DNA from: Lingula anatina
Lineage: Eukaryota; Brachiopoda; Lingulata; Lingulida; Lingulidae
Assembly (NCBI RefSeq): GCF_001039355.2
Contig: NW_019775736.1
Span: 68,882-132,881, forward strand
Direction: 5' to 3'
Length of the DNA stretch: 64,000 bases
Shown: piece after piece, positions 12,249 to 26,199 of the stretch
Layout of the letters: each line of letters opens with the position of its first letter
Position numbering within the stretch: position 1 is the first letter of the stretch
The notes under the pieces: generated by a model
What the model saw: the letters and a program-made list of their open reading frames with translations, nothing else
Told to the model about the DNA's origin: nothing
The model's database searches: none
Translations under genes and position numbers: made by a program

Positions 12249-15099
12249 CATTTATATTACTCTTCCGTCACCCCCACCTACACCAAAACTATGTACGTAA
12301 TTACAGTCATAGACTGACGATAGACATAGCTTATTTCCAGGTAACAGAAATTCGAACGTGAAATGAAATGATATAAAAATATCCAAAGACAATAACTGCG
12401 AGTCATAGGAAAAACGTAGGTCGTTTCATGTTAAGATAAGAATGCTTTTAGGCCCGATTTTGCATTAACTGTAACTATCAAAATCTAGCGGGAACTACAG
12501 ATAACACAAGATGACACGTGGGGCTCTGTCGTGGTAATGGGATATAATGAAATGTTATTATCTGACTTCCCGAGGGATTTGCGATGAGCATACTAACGTT
12601 ATAACGGGGATGTGCTTTTTGTCAAAACCGTTATCTCTTTTATTACTTCAACAGGCAATTACTTATTTGATCGTTATTTAGATTCTATCTCAGTGAAGTT
12701 TTGGTTTTTCATATCAGTCTGCCTTTGTGTCGATTACCAGTGATATTCTAAAACTCTCTATGCGGCTGAATATCGTAAGTAATATCGTACGACATTTATT
12801 TTCCGTGAGATTAAAAGTCGTTGATTAGGGTTCACGTCATGGCAGCATTTAACAGAATGGATACAATAGATCTAAACACCCAGGCGCACAAATTCTTATA
12901 TGATTTACAAAGAGACAGCATACGAATGACTTCAAAAACAAATTATTTTGTGCGTGAAAATACGACCTCCCATGGATCTTTCCATTTTGTACAGTGCCAG
13001 ATCCTTCTAAATGAACCTAATTTCAGAGTACACCCTGCTTCAGTAATCGATAGGCCTACATAAAAATGACACCTGGGGCTGGTTTATACATATCTAGCAG
13101 TTACAATTTCCTGTCCTCACATATTCTGATATCTTTCCGGGATCAGACTTTTTCTTAGCTTAAGTAGGCTACACGTATATCTCAGAAAATCAAGCACTTT
13201 TAGAATCATTTGGTAATCAGCAATTGCTTCTCTCAATTCTTCTGCAATTTTATTTGTGGGTGTGTGAAATCTGCAGGACAAACTGTGTTTGGAGTGCAAT
13301 ACATCCTCCTGGATGTACGTCAACTAACACATTCGAAACTTTTTAAAACATAAACTCCAGTAGTAAAACTATCCCCACTCTTACAATTTTAAAGACGTTT
13401 TGGTTGAAACGACCAATTAAGAATATTAATTCGAAGCTAAATTGATATAAAGAAACAACTATTTTGCTCTTTGGATGGAAAACCAGGACACAGAGGACTG
13501 GCGCCAATAACCAATTTTGGGAAAGAATACTACCCTCGTTATCAGTGACGTAGGGGTTTAGGGTGGTGCCTTATCTTCGCTGGTTACAAACTGACATTAT
13601 TTCACCTTACCGTGACATTGGCCCTTTTGATTCGTGGGTGTAATATGTGACCAGATGCTTATGCAGTAATTACAACAAAACCGGTATGTGTTCATTACGT
13701 CTCTTTCTGTCTTCAGTTACATTTCCGGAGAAGTGAGAGACTGACAGTTAAATTGTTACCCTAGCAGGTGTAGACGACATGCCTCGGTGGCTATTTCCTG
13801 TGAATTGCATACTTGGCAGTGATCCGAGTGCAAAAAGCAATCGTTGAAAAAAATGTCTTTACAGTTCGACTTAAATAAACTGATTACCATTGCTTCAAAG
13901 AGTCAGGTTAAAATCGTGTTACAATATTTTTTTGTGAAAAGTTCTGAATATCTTTTCATATCTTTTCATAAATCTACCCAGAGCCTCCATGTTTTTTTGT
14001 TGTTTTTTTTTTTCATTTGACAATTATAGGCAAAATTTCTTTGTAAAGATAGTCACATCAAAATAAGCAAGTTTCACCTGCTAGATGAATCTAAATACTG
14101 ATTCATAATTTCCATGTACAGTAGATATACACCTAATCACCTAATATATAACTCCCTATATTTGGCTTTTAACTTCAAAATAACTTGCAACATCGCCTTT
14201 TGTGAGGTTTCAGTGCTTTTATAGGAACGCGATAATGAAGTCGCAGGGGAGAAAACAAGGCAATTGGCTTTGGAGACACAAGATGAGCTGATGGTCCAAA
14301 AGTTCAATTTGGCTGCACCCCCACCCCCACCCCCGTCAGATATGGGTTTTATGATTGATTCTCATAGTTCAGACTCTATATCTTTTGATGAATTCTTCAA
14401 AATATATCTACACATCTACGATACTGGGTGAAAACAATGGGGTATCATCTTTGAAAGCCTGTCAAAATATTCCTATGTGTTGGATTACTATGGGGGGGGG
14501 GGGGGGTGCTTTCATGTGAAAGGGATGAATTTGTCTTATTATAACAAACAATTTTGTGTTTCAAGACGTTGCTGTGTATTTTAAACTTTTTAAATCTTAG
14601 CCAAAAATAACACTCAAACAGCGCTTAAATCTGGGACACAGACATACCAGTCTGTTTTCCAGCTGCACATTATGGAAAAGAAAGCTCTCAGAATAGTATT
14701 ATTGTTATGTTTTTTGGTCATATCAAGGATCATTTACGGCACACACACACTGGAAAAATGTAAAAATTGTTCTTCGTCGCAAATGTTGATGGGTGAAGAA
14801 AACGGGTTATTGTGCTTCAGTACAAAGAATGATCTCCCATACACGTGAACTATGCAAATCCTTCAACTTTGGGAAAACTACTAGGTGTAAGAAATCCTGT
14901 CATCTGAGCGTGGAATCGCCGATGTTATGACCCAATCCTGTTCCGATTCCTTCAGAGACGCACGACAGCGAAACCACAGCTAGTGCGTAGTTTTGTTTTT
15001 CAATTCAGATTCGTCCCAGGAACCAGGCGTACAAAGTGGAACTTCCCATTGATGACGTAAGATGAATATTAAATGAGAATAATTAAATAAGCTATATCC
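12249..15099. other. Intergenic sequence without recognised genes
   Basis: Only short frames without protein-like features. Contains a G tract (about 14492-14506) and C-rich CCCCCACC repeats near 14318-14335. Confidence 0.5.
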
Positions 15100-15235
15100 G
15101 GTTCCCGCTTTTCGTCGTGCAACGCGCGCGAGGCGAATTCATACCATCGCTGTTTAACCGCCGATTCCGGATCGCAGCGTGCTTTCCCATCTCTGTGAAG
15201 TAAGTGCACTTTTCACTGATAATTTTTACATGTGT
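15100..15235 (+). promoter_or_regulatory. CpG-dense patch followed by a donor-like GTAAGT: candidate promoter with non-coding first exon
   Basis: About 15110-15190 is strikingly rich in CG dinucleotides (TCGTCGTGCAACGCGCGCGAG and following), unlike the AT-rich surroundings. It is followed by GTGAAGTAAGTGCAC, a good donor-site match. This pattern suits an unmethylated transcription start with a 5' UTR exon. No downstream acceptor or coding exon could be linked to it. Confidence 0.25.
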
Positions 15236-16987
15236 GTAATGTTACATTTTCTAAAATTTGTAAATAAAGAGCAAAATATGATGCATATTCTAAGCGGCGC
15301 GATGTTAAAATTTTGATGTCCATGTCCAATTGTTGTTACTCAGTACCGTGGGCGTACATATATATGTATCTTTGATTTGCTTTTAATTTTATTTGACGTT
15401 TTCCAACATGCCCATGTATATATATAAAAAAACCCCGTATGCCTTGAATCCGGAAAATGGTGGCCATTTTGTTTGTTTCCGGTACAAGCGTACACTTTTT
15501 TAAGCCGGCAACAAGCAGAAATAAACAATAAAAAGAAAAACAATAATTTGAATTTAAACAATTCAGGTTTTGAACTAAAGGGATCAATAATAAAACCTTT
15601 ATCTGACGGGGGAGGGGGGCAGCCAAATCGTTATGTAATTGTCTGCATGATTTACTTTCTACATCTCCTTTGGGGGCATGGTTGCCATCATGGTGCGCAA
15701 AATAATCATGAGCTAACACCCACAATTGCTTTTGAAACCTTTGCAAATCTATCACGTTTGAAGAGCTGCCTTAATTTAACTTCCTATGGGGTACCGGTGC
15801 GTTTTTAATGGCTCTTTCAGAGGAAGCATGTTTTATTCGATAAGTGTTACTGATAACTCTGCAGGATAATCTAAAGCAGTTCGGAGAGTCGATATCATAT
15901 CCTTGTTGAGTTTGTTCTCAGTTATGCGTAATACTGCTCCTACCGTGCAACAAATATGTCACTGACAACTTTCAACCCTTAATAAGCAGAGCAGTATCCA
16001 CAATGATTTTTAAAGTTACCCACCTCTTCCTTGGATACCTCACTGATTCAATATTTCAAAGTGTAGGGTATACTGATGATTCTTCAAAACGCCACCTTTT
16101 AAAGGTCCATAGAAAAATTTTATTCGATAACTATTTAGCCTATATACATTGACGTAAACCTAACGCTTAAGAAGCATTAGTGTGAATATTCAAGACAAGA
16201 AATAAAACCGGTGTCGTATCTGTTCGAATAACAAAAAGGAAAGGGATACTCTGGAATCCATACTTATTCTCAGATAGTGTTCATAATATTTGCCAATGCA
16301 ATGCAATGTCATGATGACACCTGATGACCATTGTTGTAAGTTTAAACATAATGATAATCGAAAATCTTTGCAGTCTTCAGAAACTTCAAAGCTTAAGGTT
16401 TATCAAACAGGATTCACTCACTATAAGATATAAGCAATATCAATCTTACTCAAGTGGTGTCACATGTTGAGCACGCCAGAAGTCCCATTTAATTAAACGA
16501 TTTTTCAAAATGTGTCACTTATAAGCCAAACGCCATTCCCTATCCAGCATACTCTATTTATACAACTCGTCTTGAAAAATATCACTGAGAACTTAGTCAC
16601 AGAGTTGTGGATAGGTCGGTTAGTCATCTTAATGAATTTTGAGAATCTTAATTGCTTTCTTCCCGTTGGGCGCCTCATATTGGAAGATATTACTTGAAAA
16701 TAAAAGCATATAAAAGCATACCAAATGATCACTACATTTTACAAGAAGTTAAATTCTCGTTCATGAAAAGGGTATTCATTTCTTTCAATGCCACGCTGAC
16801 AATTTTCACTAAATCATTGATACACAAGGCTAGGGCAATTCTTAATAAACAATATGCAAGTTATGGATGTGGAACTAAATCATTGGGTAATGCTCAATTG
16901 GCGATGAGAGTTGCATGTCCTATGTGACCAGTCTAAGCAGAATGTAAGGTCACATGTACGTTTAGGCCCCTAATATAACGCAAGCGT

Positions 16988-17868
16988 GTGCAGCTGCATG
17001 TAAAATTTTGCACAGCAGGTCTGAAGAGCAACTATGTATCGTCGCATATGCAAAGAGGAGCTGGCAAGTTTTGGGGATATGGTGTGCTGGACGCAAACAA
17101 AAAGAAAATTGCTCTTCATCTTGAAGTGAGTCAAGAAACCATCTGTAAGACCATCCAAAGGTTTCGTACAAAGTACCATGTGCAACCAGGCAGCACCATA
17201 GGTCGTCCTCGTAAAACTACAGCTAAGGTCGACAGTATACTGTACAAGACGTGTAGTCAAAAGAGTACTTTCTCAGCACTTTCTCTGAGGAACAGAGGCA
17301 AAAAAAAAAAAACAGTTTCCAGACGATCAGTCAACAGCAGGCACCTGATTCATGGCCTCGGCCAAGAAGTTCCAAAGGGCCCAACAGAGGAAGAACTACA
17401 TGTAGAAAGAGGAAGAGCTAGGAATGGACCCGACAACTCCATTGGCGTAAAATGCGTCTTTGCAGATATGTTTGGTTTTCTGATGAAGCAAGATTTCTTC
17501 TTCGTGGCGTTGTGAGCAGACTCCATGCTTCATGCCAAGTTTGGAACAGATAACCCGAAGACCGTGAGGTGAAACGCCCGCAGTGGTGGTTCTACCCACC
17601 TTTGGGCTGCCGTTCCCTTTTAAATTCGAACCAATCTGGTGTTCCTCAGAGAGAGCTAGCTGGTGACGTGTACATGCAAGTTCTGGCCACAGAAATGGTG
17701 CCATTTGCTAGAGCTCATTTGATGGTACCTTGTTGTAACAATATGACAATGGCCCATCTCAACTTGAACGCACAAAACAACAATTCTTCAGTGTTCAGGA
17801 AATTAACCCAGTGGACTAGTCTGATTTTTCCTGCTTTGAATGGTCTAGACAGTTTTGCCTTTAGGTGA
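16988..17868 (+). pseudogene. Tc1/mariner-like transposase relic
   Basis: Reading from about 17,060, the translated sequence has a Tc1-type helix-turn-helix (ALHLEVSQETICKTIQRFR), a basic GRPRKTTAK linker, then after a purine run (17300-17311) degraded sequence with WFSDEARFLL (first catalytic Asp region) near 17,470. About 300 bp further on, GDVYMQVL...VPFARAHLM and, after a frameshift, YDNGP correspond to the second Asp region. Several stops and frameshifts separate these pieces and the C-terminus is unclear. No terminal inverted repeats were found, so the element's limits are unknown. It differs from the copy at 10.7-12.2 kb. Confidence 0.7.
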
Positions 17869-17879
17869 CTTTGCTTTTC

Positions 17880-19534
17880 TCTTTAATCTCTACCTTTGAA
17901 CATAACGTTGGCTTTTCTCTATAAATTACCGATAATTCAACAAATTTATAATTGATTACAAGAAGGAACCCAGCAAATAATTCTCCTCAAATATACTGTA
18001 GCTTGAAGGTAGAACATGGAATAATAATAAAACCCTCATGATCTGGTTGTAAGTTGCATTTTTTCTTAGTTTTAACTTATTGAAATCGTACATACAATGC
18101 TCTTTTGGAATACTCCATCATTTTTAGCAAGAGTGTTAAAAAGGATGAGAAGAACAAAATCATTATAAGGACCTTTTCACCAACAGTTTAACAAAACTAG
18201 ATCAAACCAGAACTGTCGTCTGTCACCAGACAAACAGGCGCCATGGATATTCATTTCACTGCGGAAAATATACTGTATTTATTATGGTCAAAATCTAGTT
18301 CTTTTCGAGGGAGAGGGATTAAAATTTAACAATTTCTTTTACTCGCACACCGCTTTCACTAACATGTTGCTGCCGCTTGAAGTTCATCGGTAAGTACGTG
18401 CTGCAGAAATGTACGTAAAATAGGTTATTTCCAACCGTTTTTTTTTACACTGCGACTCATTATTGCTCCTCTTAACCAATGTTTACATCTTTGAGGTTTA
18501 TTTGCGTCATTGGCATTTAATTAAGGGATAAGACATCGCTTCCAAGTTGTCAATTGCTTACGCAGGTGATATATGAACATCGATTAATGAATCTAATGCG
18601 TGTGTACAGGTCGTTTCAGATCTCATCAGTTACGTCTTCTAGCCATAGGAACTTGTAAAACGTAAAAAAATTGCCAGACACCAATGTCTTTGTTTTTTTA
18701 CGTGGTATAGATATGGAAAGTGAAGATTATTATCGCGACTACTCGATATCTGCAGTATCTTTATATCCACATGGATATACATGTATCAAGTATACACGTA
18801 TGTACAAAATTCGATAAAAATGACAATAAGATTCATAATGCAAAATAATTGGTTAGTCGATGTCCTTTTGACTATTGACTTAGAGCGGAGATTGGGTCGA
18901 ATGATAGTTGATTAGAATAATGGTCAAATACTGCTGTCCAGTAATTAGGGCCTACTCTAAATCTTTGGACTCTCAGAAAATGACCTTTCGTGCAACGTGC
19001 ACATTGTCTGAAAGACATAGTGCCTTTATGGGTTGTTGTAAGTACAGGATCTTTATTAAAAAATGAGGATATATAACTATTTGATAATAGAACTCAGGCG
19101 ATGTGATGTGATCCCATCTTTAAAACTCTAGGATGCTCAAGAAAGCAGATGATAGTTACCTCTAGGGACCTTGCTTTTTGTATGAAAGGAAACAATAAAT
19201 AACCCGGTGCTGATATGGCCATATATAAAAATTGCATTTCGGAAACTGGAATTGGTACTTTTGCCTAACCGGTCTGCACTGGGAATCTAGGGTTCGAATA
19301 TACATATCTCATTAATAGGCCCACTAATCTTTTTATACTCGATGATAGGGAAATTTCTGGTTCTTACTTAAGCCCATACAAAAAAGCCTCTGACCGAGAA
19401 CCTCAGTATATGTCATATAATGTTTTATGTCAACTGTCACTTTGCCATGAGTTCAACTTAATGATTTCGTATTTATCTACATAACATTTCCATTCTGTCA
19501 CAGTGAATAAAGAAACAATATGACAGGAATGCGG
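17880..19534. other. Intergenic sequence without recognised genes
   Basis: No protein-like frame. A GGTTCGAA element near 19290 resembles a tRNA B box but has no matching A box or acceptor stem. Confidence 0.5.
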
Positions 19535-21095
19535 AAAACATGTAAGTGGACTGCTTATATGAAAAGATAATATTATATCAATTGTGAAAATGCATTAACG
19601 TAAATAAATCTTACACAAAATAAAGCAATATATTGGTCTACAAAGCCAAAACCTTCATATAAATTTTTTTCTCTTATTGTCTGTATAGCAGGATCTCAAA
19701 TACTGTCACACTGTAGCCAAAATGAATAAAACAAATGTGCTTTAAGTTCATGTAACCGAAGAGCTTTCACCCCTGTCTTTTTTAATTACACTGTATATTT
19801 CGGGAATGGATAATCCCGACCTACATAAAATATGGTTGTTGGAAACGGCAAAACATTACGGTGAAAGAAAACAATTATCTTTAAAAAATCTGATAGTTAT
19901 TTTGATAATACTAAGCTGAAGACAGGTGATGCAGTATGGTACCAATCTATGCAGGCGGGTGTTTTACTTGAGACCTTATTTTTCGGGTGTGTTTGGAACG
20001 TTAGAATGTTGCAGTTAGAAAGAAAACTGTCTAGATGGTTTTGTCGACTAAATGTGATACAGTGACAATCTTTGACAGGACTCTTTGTTACATACCAGTC
20101 ATTGCCTTGCAACCGTTCAAACAGAGCAGAGCATCAACGTTTACTCATCAAGTATTTGTGTTTTCTGCAGTGTCTGTCTACCCGGTTCCAGTTGCATGGT
20201 TTGATTATAGGATCTTAAGAAGCTTTGGTATCAGGTTGAATTATACAATGGCTGTAGGTAAATATTTTGATTAACCGTTGTTTTAAGCCTAACATAATCA
20301 TGTCTTTATTGTTTGCCACAGCTTCGTCCCAAAAGTTCATTTCCCAGGCAACAGAATCACTGTTTGATTTGTTTAGTGGTCGTAATAAAACCCAGAACAG
20401 ACTCTAAGCGAAAACAATCTTTAGAGCACTGCTTTCCTGTTGCAGTGATCTATTTATCCTTCTATCTATCTGAGAAATGAGAAAATATATAGTTTTATTG
20501 AACCAGTTATTCTTAGGGTCATGATTTACACAAGTCAGCGATTACAGGCCAAGAGATATAAAACAAAACCATATGCCAAACGGGAATGATCCAAAATTTT
20601 AGAAAAAATTCAAAACACGAAAGTGCTGGAATCTAAATGGGTACTACTTAGGGAAACAACCGTGAATAGAAAAGAACGGCCTCACAAACCTCATATATAC
20701 ATGTATTTGTCCTCATTATGGACAATAACAAGTCTGGGGGTTGGAGTGGAAGGACACTGTGGATAGCACCATATGAGGTATTCATTCACTTTATGAAAAA
20801 ACAAAGTTATATATTGAGTAAAATTACTGACAAATTTCAGTTTTGAGCAAGTCTACATGAGATCTAGAAGTCTAGACGAAACATTCGATAGGGTTTTAAA
20901 AAGAAAAGATCTACATGTACTTACAAACAGCATGAGTATTTTTTCCATTTAAATCTATATGTCTCTTGTAGGTTGCGTGAATTCTGTTTTTTCTTCTGCA
21001 AAGACATCCCATAAAACACAAAACGTTATTAAAACGTTAGTCCAGCGTTTACATAACCAAATTACGTTATGGTAACGTTAAAAAACGTTCTGTGT
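19535..21095. repeat. Direct duplication of 1.56 kb, copy 1
   Basis: The sequence recurs at 21098-22658 with an offset of 1563 and no difference that I could find by eye. The copies meet at a single N (21096). No gene is recognised inside; the frames at 19897-20112 (-) and 20035-20274 (+) are identical in both copies but do not look like proteins. Zero divergence plus an N at the join suggests an assembly overlap that was not collapsed. Confidence 0.92.
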
Positions 21096-21096
21096 N
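21096..21096. other. Single-N assembly join
   Basis: One ambiguous base exactly between the two copies of the 1.56-kb duplication. Confidence 0.9.
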
Positions 21097-21097
21097 T

Positions 21098-22658
21098 AAA
21101 ACATGTAAGTGGACTGCTTATATGAAAAGATAATATTATATCAATTGTGAAAATGCATTAACGTAAATAAATCTTACACAAAATAAAGCAATATATTGGT
21201 CTACAAAGCCAAAACCTTCATATAAATTTTTTTCTCTTATTGTCTGTATAGCAGGATCTCAAATACTGTCACACTGTAGCCAAAATGAATAAAACAAATG
21301 TGCTTTAAGTTCATGTAACCGAAGAGCTTTCACCCCTGTCTTTTTTAATTACACTGTATATTTCGGGAATGGATAATCCCGACCTACATAAAATATGGTT
21401 GTTGGAAACGGCAAAACATTACGGTGAAAGAAAACAATTATCTTTAAAAAATCTGATAGTTATTTTGATAATACTAAGCTGAAGACAGGTGATGCAGTAT
21501 GGTACCAATCTATGCAGGCGGGTGTTTTACTTGAGACCTTATTTTTCGGGTGTGTTTGGAACGTTAGAATGTTGCAGTTAGAAAGAAAACTGTCTAGATG
21601 GTTTTGTCGACTAAATGTGATACAGTGACAATCTTTGACAGGACTCTTTGTTACATACCAGTCATTGCCTTGCAACCGTTCAAACAGAGCAGAGCATCAA
21701 CGTTTACTCATCAAGTATTTGTGTTTTCTGCAGTGTCTGTCTACCCGGTTCCAGTTGCATGGTTTGATTATAGGATCTTAAGAAGCTTTGGTATCAGGTT
21801 GAATTATACAATGGCTGTAGGTAAATATTTTGATTAACCGTTGTTTTAAGCCTAACATAATCATGTCTTTATTGTTTGCCACAGCTTCGTCCCAAAAGTT
21901 CATTTCCCAGGCAACAGAATCACTGTTTGATTTGTTTAGTGGTCGTAATAAAACCCAGAACAGACTCTAAGCGAAAACAATCTTTAGAGCACTGCTTTCC
22001 TGTTGCAGTGATCTATTTATCCTTCTATCTATCTGAGAAATGAGAAAATATATAGTTTTATTGAACCAGTTATTCTTAGGGTCATGATTTACACAAGTCA
22101 GCGATTACAGGCCAAGAGATATAAAACAAAACCATATGCCAAACGGGAATGATCCAAAATTTTAGAAAAAATTCAAAACACGAAAGTGCTGGAATCTAAA
22201 TGGGTACTACTTAGGGAAACAACCGTGAATAGAAAAGAACGGCCTCACAAACCTCATATATACATGTATTTGTCCTCATTATGGACAATAACAAGTCTGG
22301 GGGTTGGAGTGGAAGGACACTGTGGATAGCACCATATGAGGTATTCATTCACTTTATGAAAAAACAAAGTTATATATTGAGTAAAATTACTGACAAATTT
22401 CAGTTTTGAGCAAGTCTACATGAGATCTAGAAGTCTAGACGAAACATTCGATAGGGTTTTAAAAAGAAAAGATCTACATGTACTTACAAACAGCATGAGT
22501 ATTTTTTCCATTTAAATCTATATGTCTCTTGTAGGTTGCGTGAATTCTGTTTTTTCTTCTGCAAAGACATCCCATAAAACACAAAACGTTATTAAAACGT
22601 TAGTCCAGCGTTTACATAACCAAATTACGTTATGGTAACGTTAAAAAACGTTCTGTGT
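21098..22658. repeat. Direct duplication of 1.56 kb, copy 2
   Basis: Second copy of 19535-21095. Immediately beyond it unique sequence resumes (TTGTTGGGATGATTCGTGC), which is probably the true continuation of the locus. Confidence 0.92.
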
Positions 22659-24981
22659 TTGTTGGGATGATTCGTGCAGAAGACATTCTTTTCAAAGCCA
22701 TGCCTGTGTCGAGGTCTTCAAAGTGACGAATGAAACGTATGTCAATGAATATTGCTAAATGCTACGCACCCGCATTATCTCATTGGTCTGATAGACAGAT
22801 GGGTTTCGACGCTGAACTAAACAGACACACAGCGTAGGAACACGTAAAATACATAAAGACTCAGTTCCTGATAGCAAAATTGCGGGGTAAACTAATTAAA
22901 TGTAACAAGGGAGTTTCCTGTACTTGCCCTTTCCCTTGATGACAGTCTCATTATATGTCACAAATGTCAATGAAACAAACGTGACTGTATCTGAGTTTGT
23001 TTTATTAGGTTACATGAAGGAAGCTTTGGATCAACGTTTCGCTGATTATAATGTTTTTATTTCCACAGATTCTTAGTAAAGCCTTTACCATAATCACCCT
23101 GAATATCAGACAGCACTGGAATTCAGCGTGCCTCCAAATACCATTTTAGAAACAATGTGATTACTATAAATTTCAGATACAACTACGACTCCGAATTTTC
23201 TTATTTGCAAAAGACCGAAACTCAATTGCGATAATAATCTGTGTGCATTCATAATTCTTTTCCCCTTTTTCAAAGAAGTTGGGAAGAAGAACAGCAACAT
23301 TTAGTCTTTGGGTATCTTTCAAACATTTTATAAACGTAGATTGATAGCGCTAAAAACAATGACCAACCTTCCTTAAAAATACGTTATGTACAATGACACG
23401 ATGCGCTTCATCCTTGTGCATGAAAGAATTGGTCAAATTAAACAGCATCTTATGTGATCTTGGTAAAGACATTGGTGATAAGCGCAATATAAATGCCAAC
23501 TAAAACGAGCGGATGTTTGACTCAATCGGCCTTACTTTCTTTGGATTTCCCAGGCCAGTTAGTAGTCGAGGTTTTACCACCCGGCTTAGACTTTGAAAGG
23601 GTATCAGGAACGATCGTATCTTATGTTTCACTGGTTGCAATGATGTGTATCTCTTCGCCTGTCTTAATTTTGGCTGTCTCTGTCTTTGTCTTTTTACATG
23701 TCTTTCTTTCTGTAAATTTGTCCGCGGGCGCACGTGTTTGTGTTCTTCGCCAAACTGTGTATCCACCCGTCCGTTTATCGACGTTTTTAAGAAACCTGTA
23801 TTACCTGTTCTTTTTGGTTTTGCTTAATTTTGGAACTTTTTCACATTCTTTGAAAGCATGCAACCACTGCAGCTAGTATGCTGGCGATCGGATTCATTGC
23901 TACCGACTGCCAAGTACCAGTATTACGTACTCGGGTTTTAAACCTCTGCTTTTAGGTTTTTAGACAATGCGGAAACAAACATTGCCATGATGTGGGATAA
24001 TGCTGTAGCGTCAAAAATACATCGGGGCAAATTTGTTAATTTGAACCGATGGCGTAACAGCAGCGTTTTTGGTATGAAAATTGTAATTTATATATATATC
24101 CCTGACCTGAATAGCTATCAACGCCGTTTTTCTGTTTAATTTATCAGATTTTATAGGAAATTTTCTTGAAATGCTTACCTCAGTTTTATCGGTAAAGAGG
24201 GGAATTAATGTCCTTGTTTAATGGAACGACGTAATTATGGGCTGACACTGCTAACCAAAATTTGATACATTACTAATTATACGTAACGCTGGTACCAGAC
24301 TGTAGTGCACACGCTCGTCGTTGACCAAGCCAAGATCTTATATAATTAAAGAGTTACTTCGGAAACTGATCACTATCACACACCAATTTCAGTTTGAAAA
24401 TGTTCAGATGAAAAAATAAAGACATTGTTGCCAAATGCATGACTTTACAACGTGTCGAACCTCTTCACTTCTATATTTTGAGTGCTCGACGAGCAGACAA
24501 CAAATACCATTTGTTATAACCCTTTTGGGGCATGATCCAACATTCTATCGCACTGTGAGGGAATTTTCTGCCACTATTTCTACCTGACCAGTTTACTAAA
24601 CATTCCAAATAGCAACCAGTGACCGATCACTTATCGACCATGAAGCATCCATCTGAAAACAGAGCGATACAATTGGCTACTCTTCAAACACGGTGACGCT
24701 TGAACTACTCCTGTACAATAGAGACCACTGTGCTTCTTTCAAGCCTCCAAGGACAAGTTTCGTTGTTCCCCAAAGGAGGCACAAACCGCACAAAGAACGC
24801 CCTCCCGTGTAAAGAAGGGTTAAGCAGAATATCTGCCCAGTTTCATCAACATTAAATATTGCTATCCTACGGATAACACTAGGCCTTTCTGTTGGACAAA
24901 ATATCCTGTGTACTGTTATCTTAAGGAAAGTAATTTCAGAACAAAAATATCCAAAGTTTGTGGAGCATTAACTTATTTACC
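22659..24981. other. Intergenic sequence without recognised genes
   Basis: A 127-codon plus frame at 23493-23876 is the longest, but its CT/GT-rich, hydrophobic translation resembles no protein I know and it has no splice or poly(A) context. I see nothing else. Confidence 0.4.
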
Positions 24982-25215
24982 CTAACCTGTGACCCACTCT
25001 TGTGTTAAGATTGTCTCCAAATAACAGTCCTTGTCACATGTTTTTATTGTCAAATCATCCTCGCTCAGGTCTTGACTCAAAAGCTTTTCCAACAGCCAAA
25101 GGCCGATCAGTAATAAAAAGAAAGTGCAAATAAGCAGTGTTTTGTCGGCTTTCTGGTTGATTTCCAAAGCCACTTTCCATTTGATAATTACATTTTGTAC
25201 GAGGCAAGATTCCAT
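24982..25215 (-). CDS. Possible first coding exon of a type II membrane protein (uncertain)
   Basis: The minus-strand frame begins with ATG, has a lysine-rich cytoplasm-like stretch, one hydrophobic segment (LLICTFFLLLIGLWLLEKLL, about residues 27-46) and an acidic stem-like region with cysteines. A weak donor (CAG/GTTAGG) lies at its end. This layout resembles the first exon of Golgi type II enzymes, but I found no downstream exons on the minus strand and do not recognise the sequence. It may be a chance frame. Confidence 0.15.
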   Translation of the reverse strand: MESCLVQNVIIKWKVALEINQKADKTLLICTFFLLLIGLWLLEKLLSQDLSEDDLTIKTCDKDCYLETILTQEWVTG

Positions 25216-26160
25216 TCCACCAAGATCACATAATTAAGATCACACAAAAACAAGTTGTGTCGGAATTCACGAAGAATTTAGATACCCCGTCGGTAACCTG
25301 CAGCCACAACATATGGACTGTTAAGCCGAGAACGTATTTGGTGGTAGAGATATGAGTGAAGGTGGATATTATGCTCATTCTACAGGTTTGAACGGGTATA
25401 TTTGTCTGACAGAAGTCAATAGGCCAAGATGCATTGTAATGGAGAGAGACTGAGAGAAGTATAACAGTACATGAGGATGACCTATTAATCATCTTTTAAG
25501 TAAATTACAGAGATGCCTCAAGATGCTTTATATTAGCACTGCGTTTTCGAGCTATGGTGCCAGATGTATTTTACGAAAGTAGTTTAGTCGAAAATTCAAT
25601 GCAAATCGAAATCAAATGCCTTGAAATCGAATAAAGTGAAATTGTACAAATTTGTTGTAGGGAAATTGAAAAAATCTCAAGTTTGTTAATATAAAGTTTT
25701 CGCCTTATGTATTTTGGCTTTTTGCAAATCCTGCTATAAATCTTATGAAAAGCAGTGTTCATGTTTGTCATAAACTACCTCAATCAAATTCCCTATAGCC
25801 CTGAAATTATGCTGCCGATGATTAATATATAAATAAATCAGAACATGCACAATTTACTTTAACCGCTGATCACTTTGCGCTTTCCTGGAACTATTGCACA
25901 AAATGAACAAGAATTGATGGGCAATAAGTGCGTTAATTCAGTTAAGTCTTCGTCATATCTTTTGGGTCTCCAACCTGATTATTAGCTAAACAGGATCATA
26001 CAACGTGGAGATGAAACTAGAAATGACATCAGACGAAGAAACAATTGAATAAAATCGAAAAAAAGGGAAAGGGCCGTGGGAAAAATTAATTGTGCAGTTA
26101 CACACCACTTTGTAGGTTAAGCATTACACTTTTACACAGAGGGAAAAAAACCTTTTTTTT

Positions 26161-26192
<32 letters not shown>

Positions 26193-26199
26193 TTTTTGA
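26161..26199. repeat. (TTTA)n microsatellite
   Basis: About nine tandem TTTA units directly after a T-rich stretch. Confidence 0.9.

Noticed and set aside
19270-19310. tRNA-like B box (GGTTCGAA)
   Set aside because: No A box at the right distance, no acceptor stem pairing and no cloverleaf; no convincing tRNA found in the window.
19897-21837. Identical frames of 71 and 79 codons in both copies of the 1.56-kb duplication
   Set aside because: Identity is explained by the exact duplication, not by selection; the sequences resemble no protein.
23493-23876. 127-codon frame with hydrophobic segments
   Set aside because: CT/GT-rich composition yields V, L, F runs by chance; no splice, start or poly(A) context and no recognisable motif.
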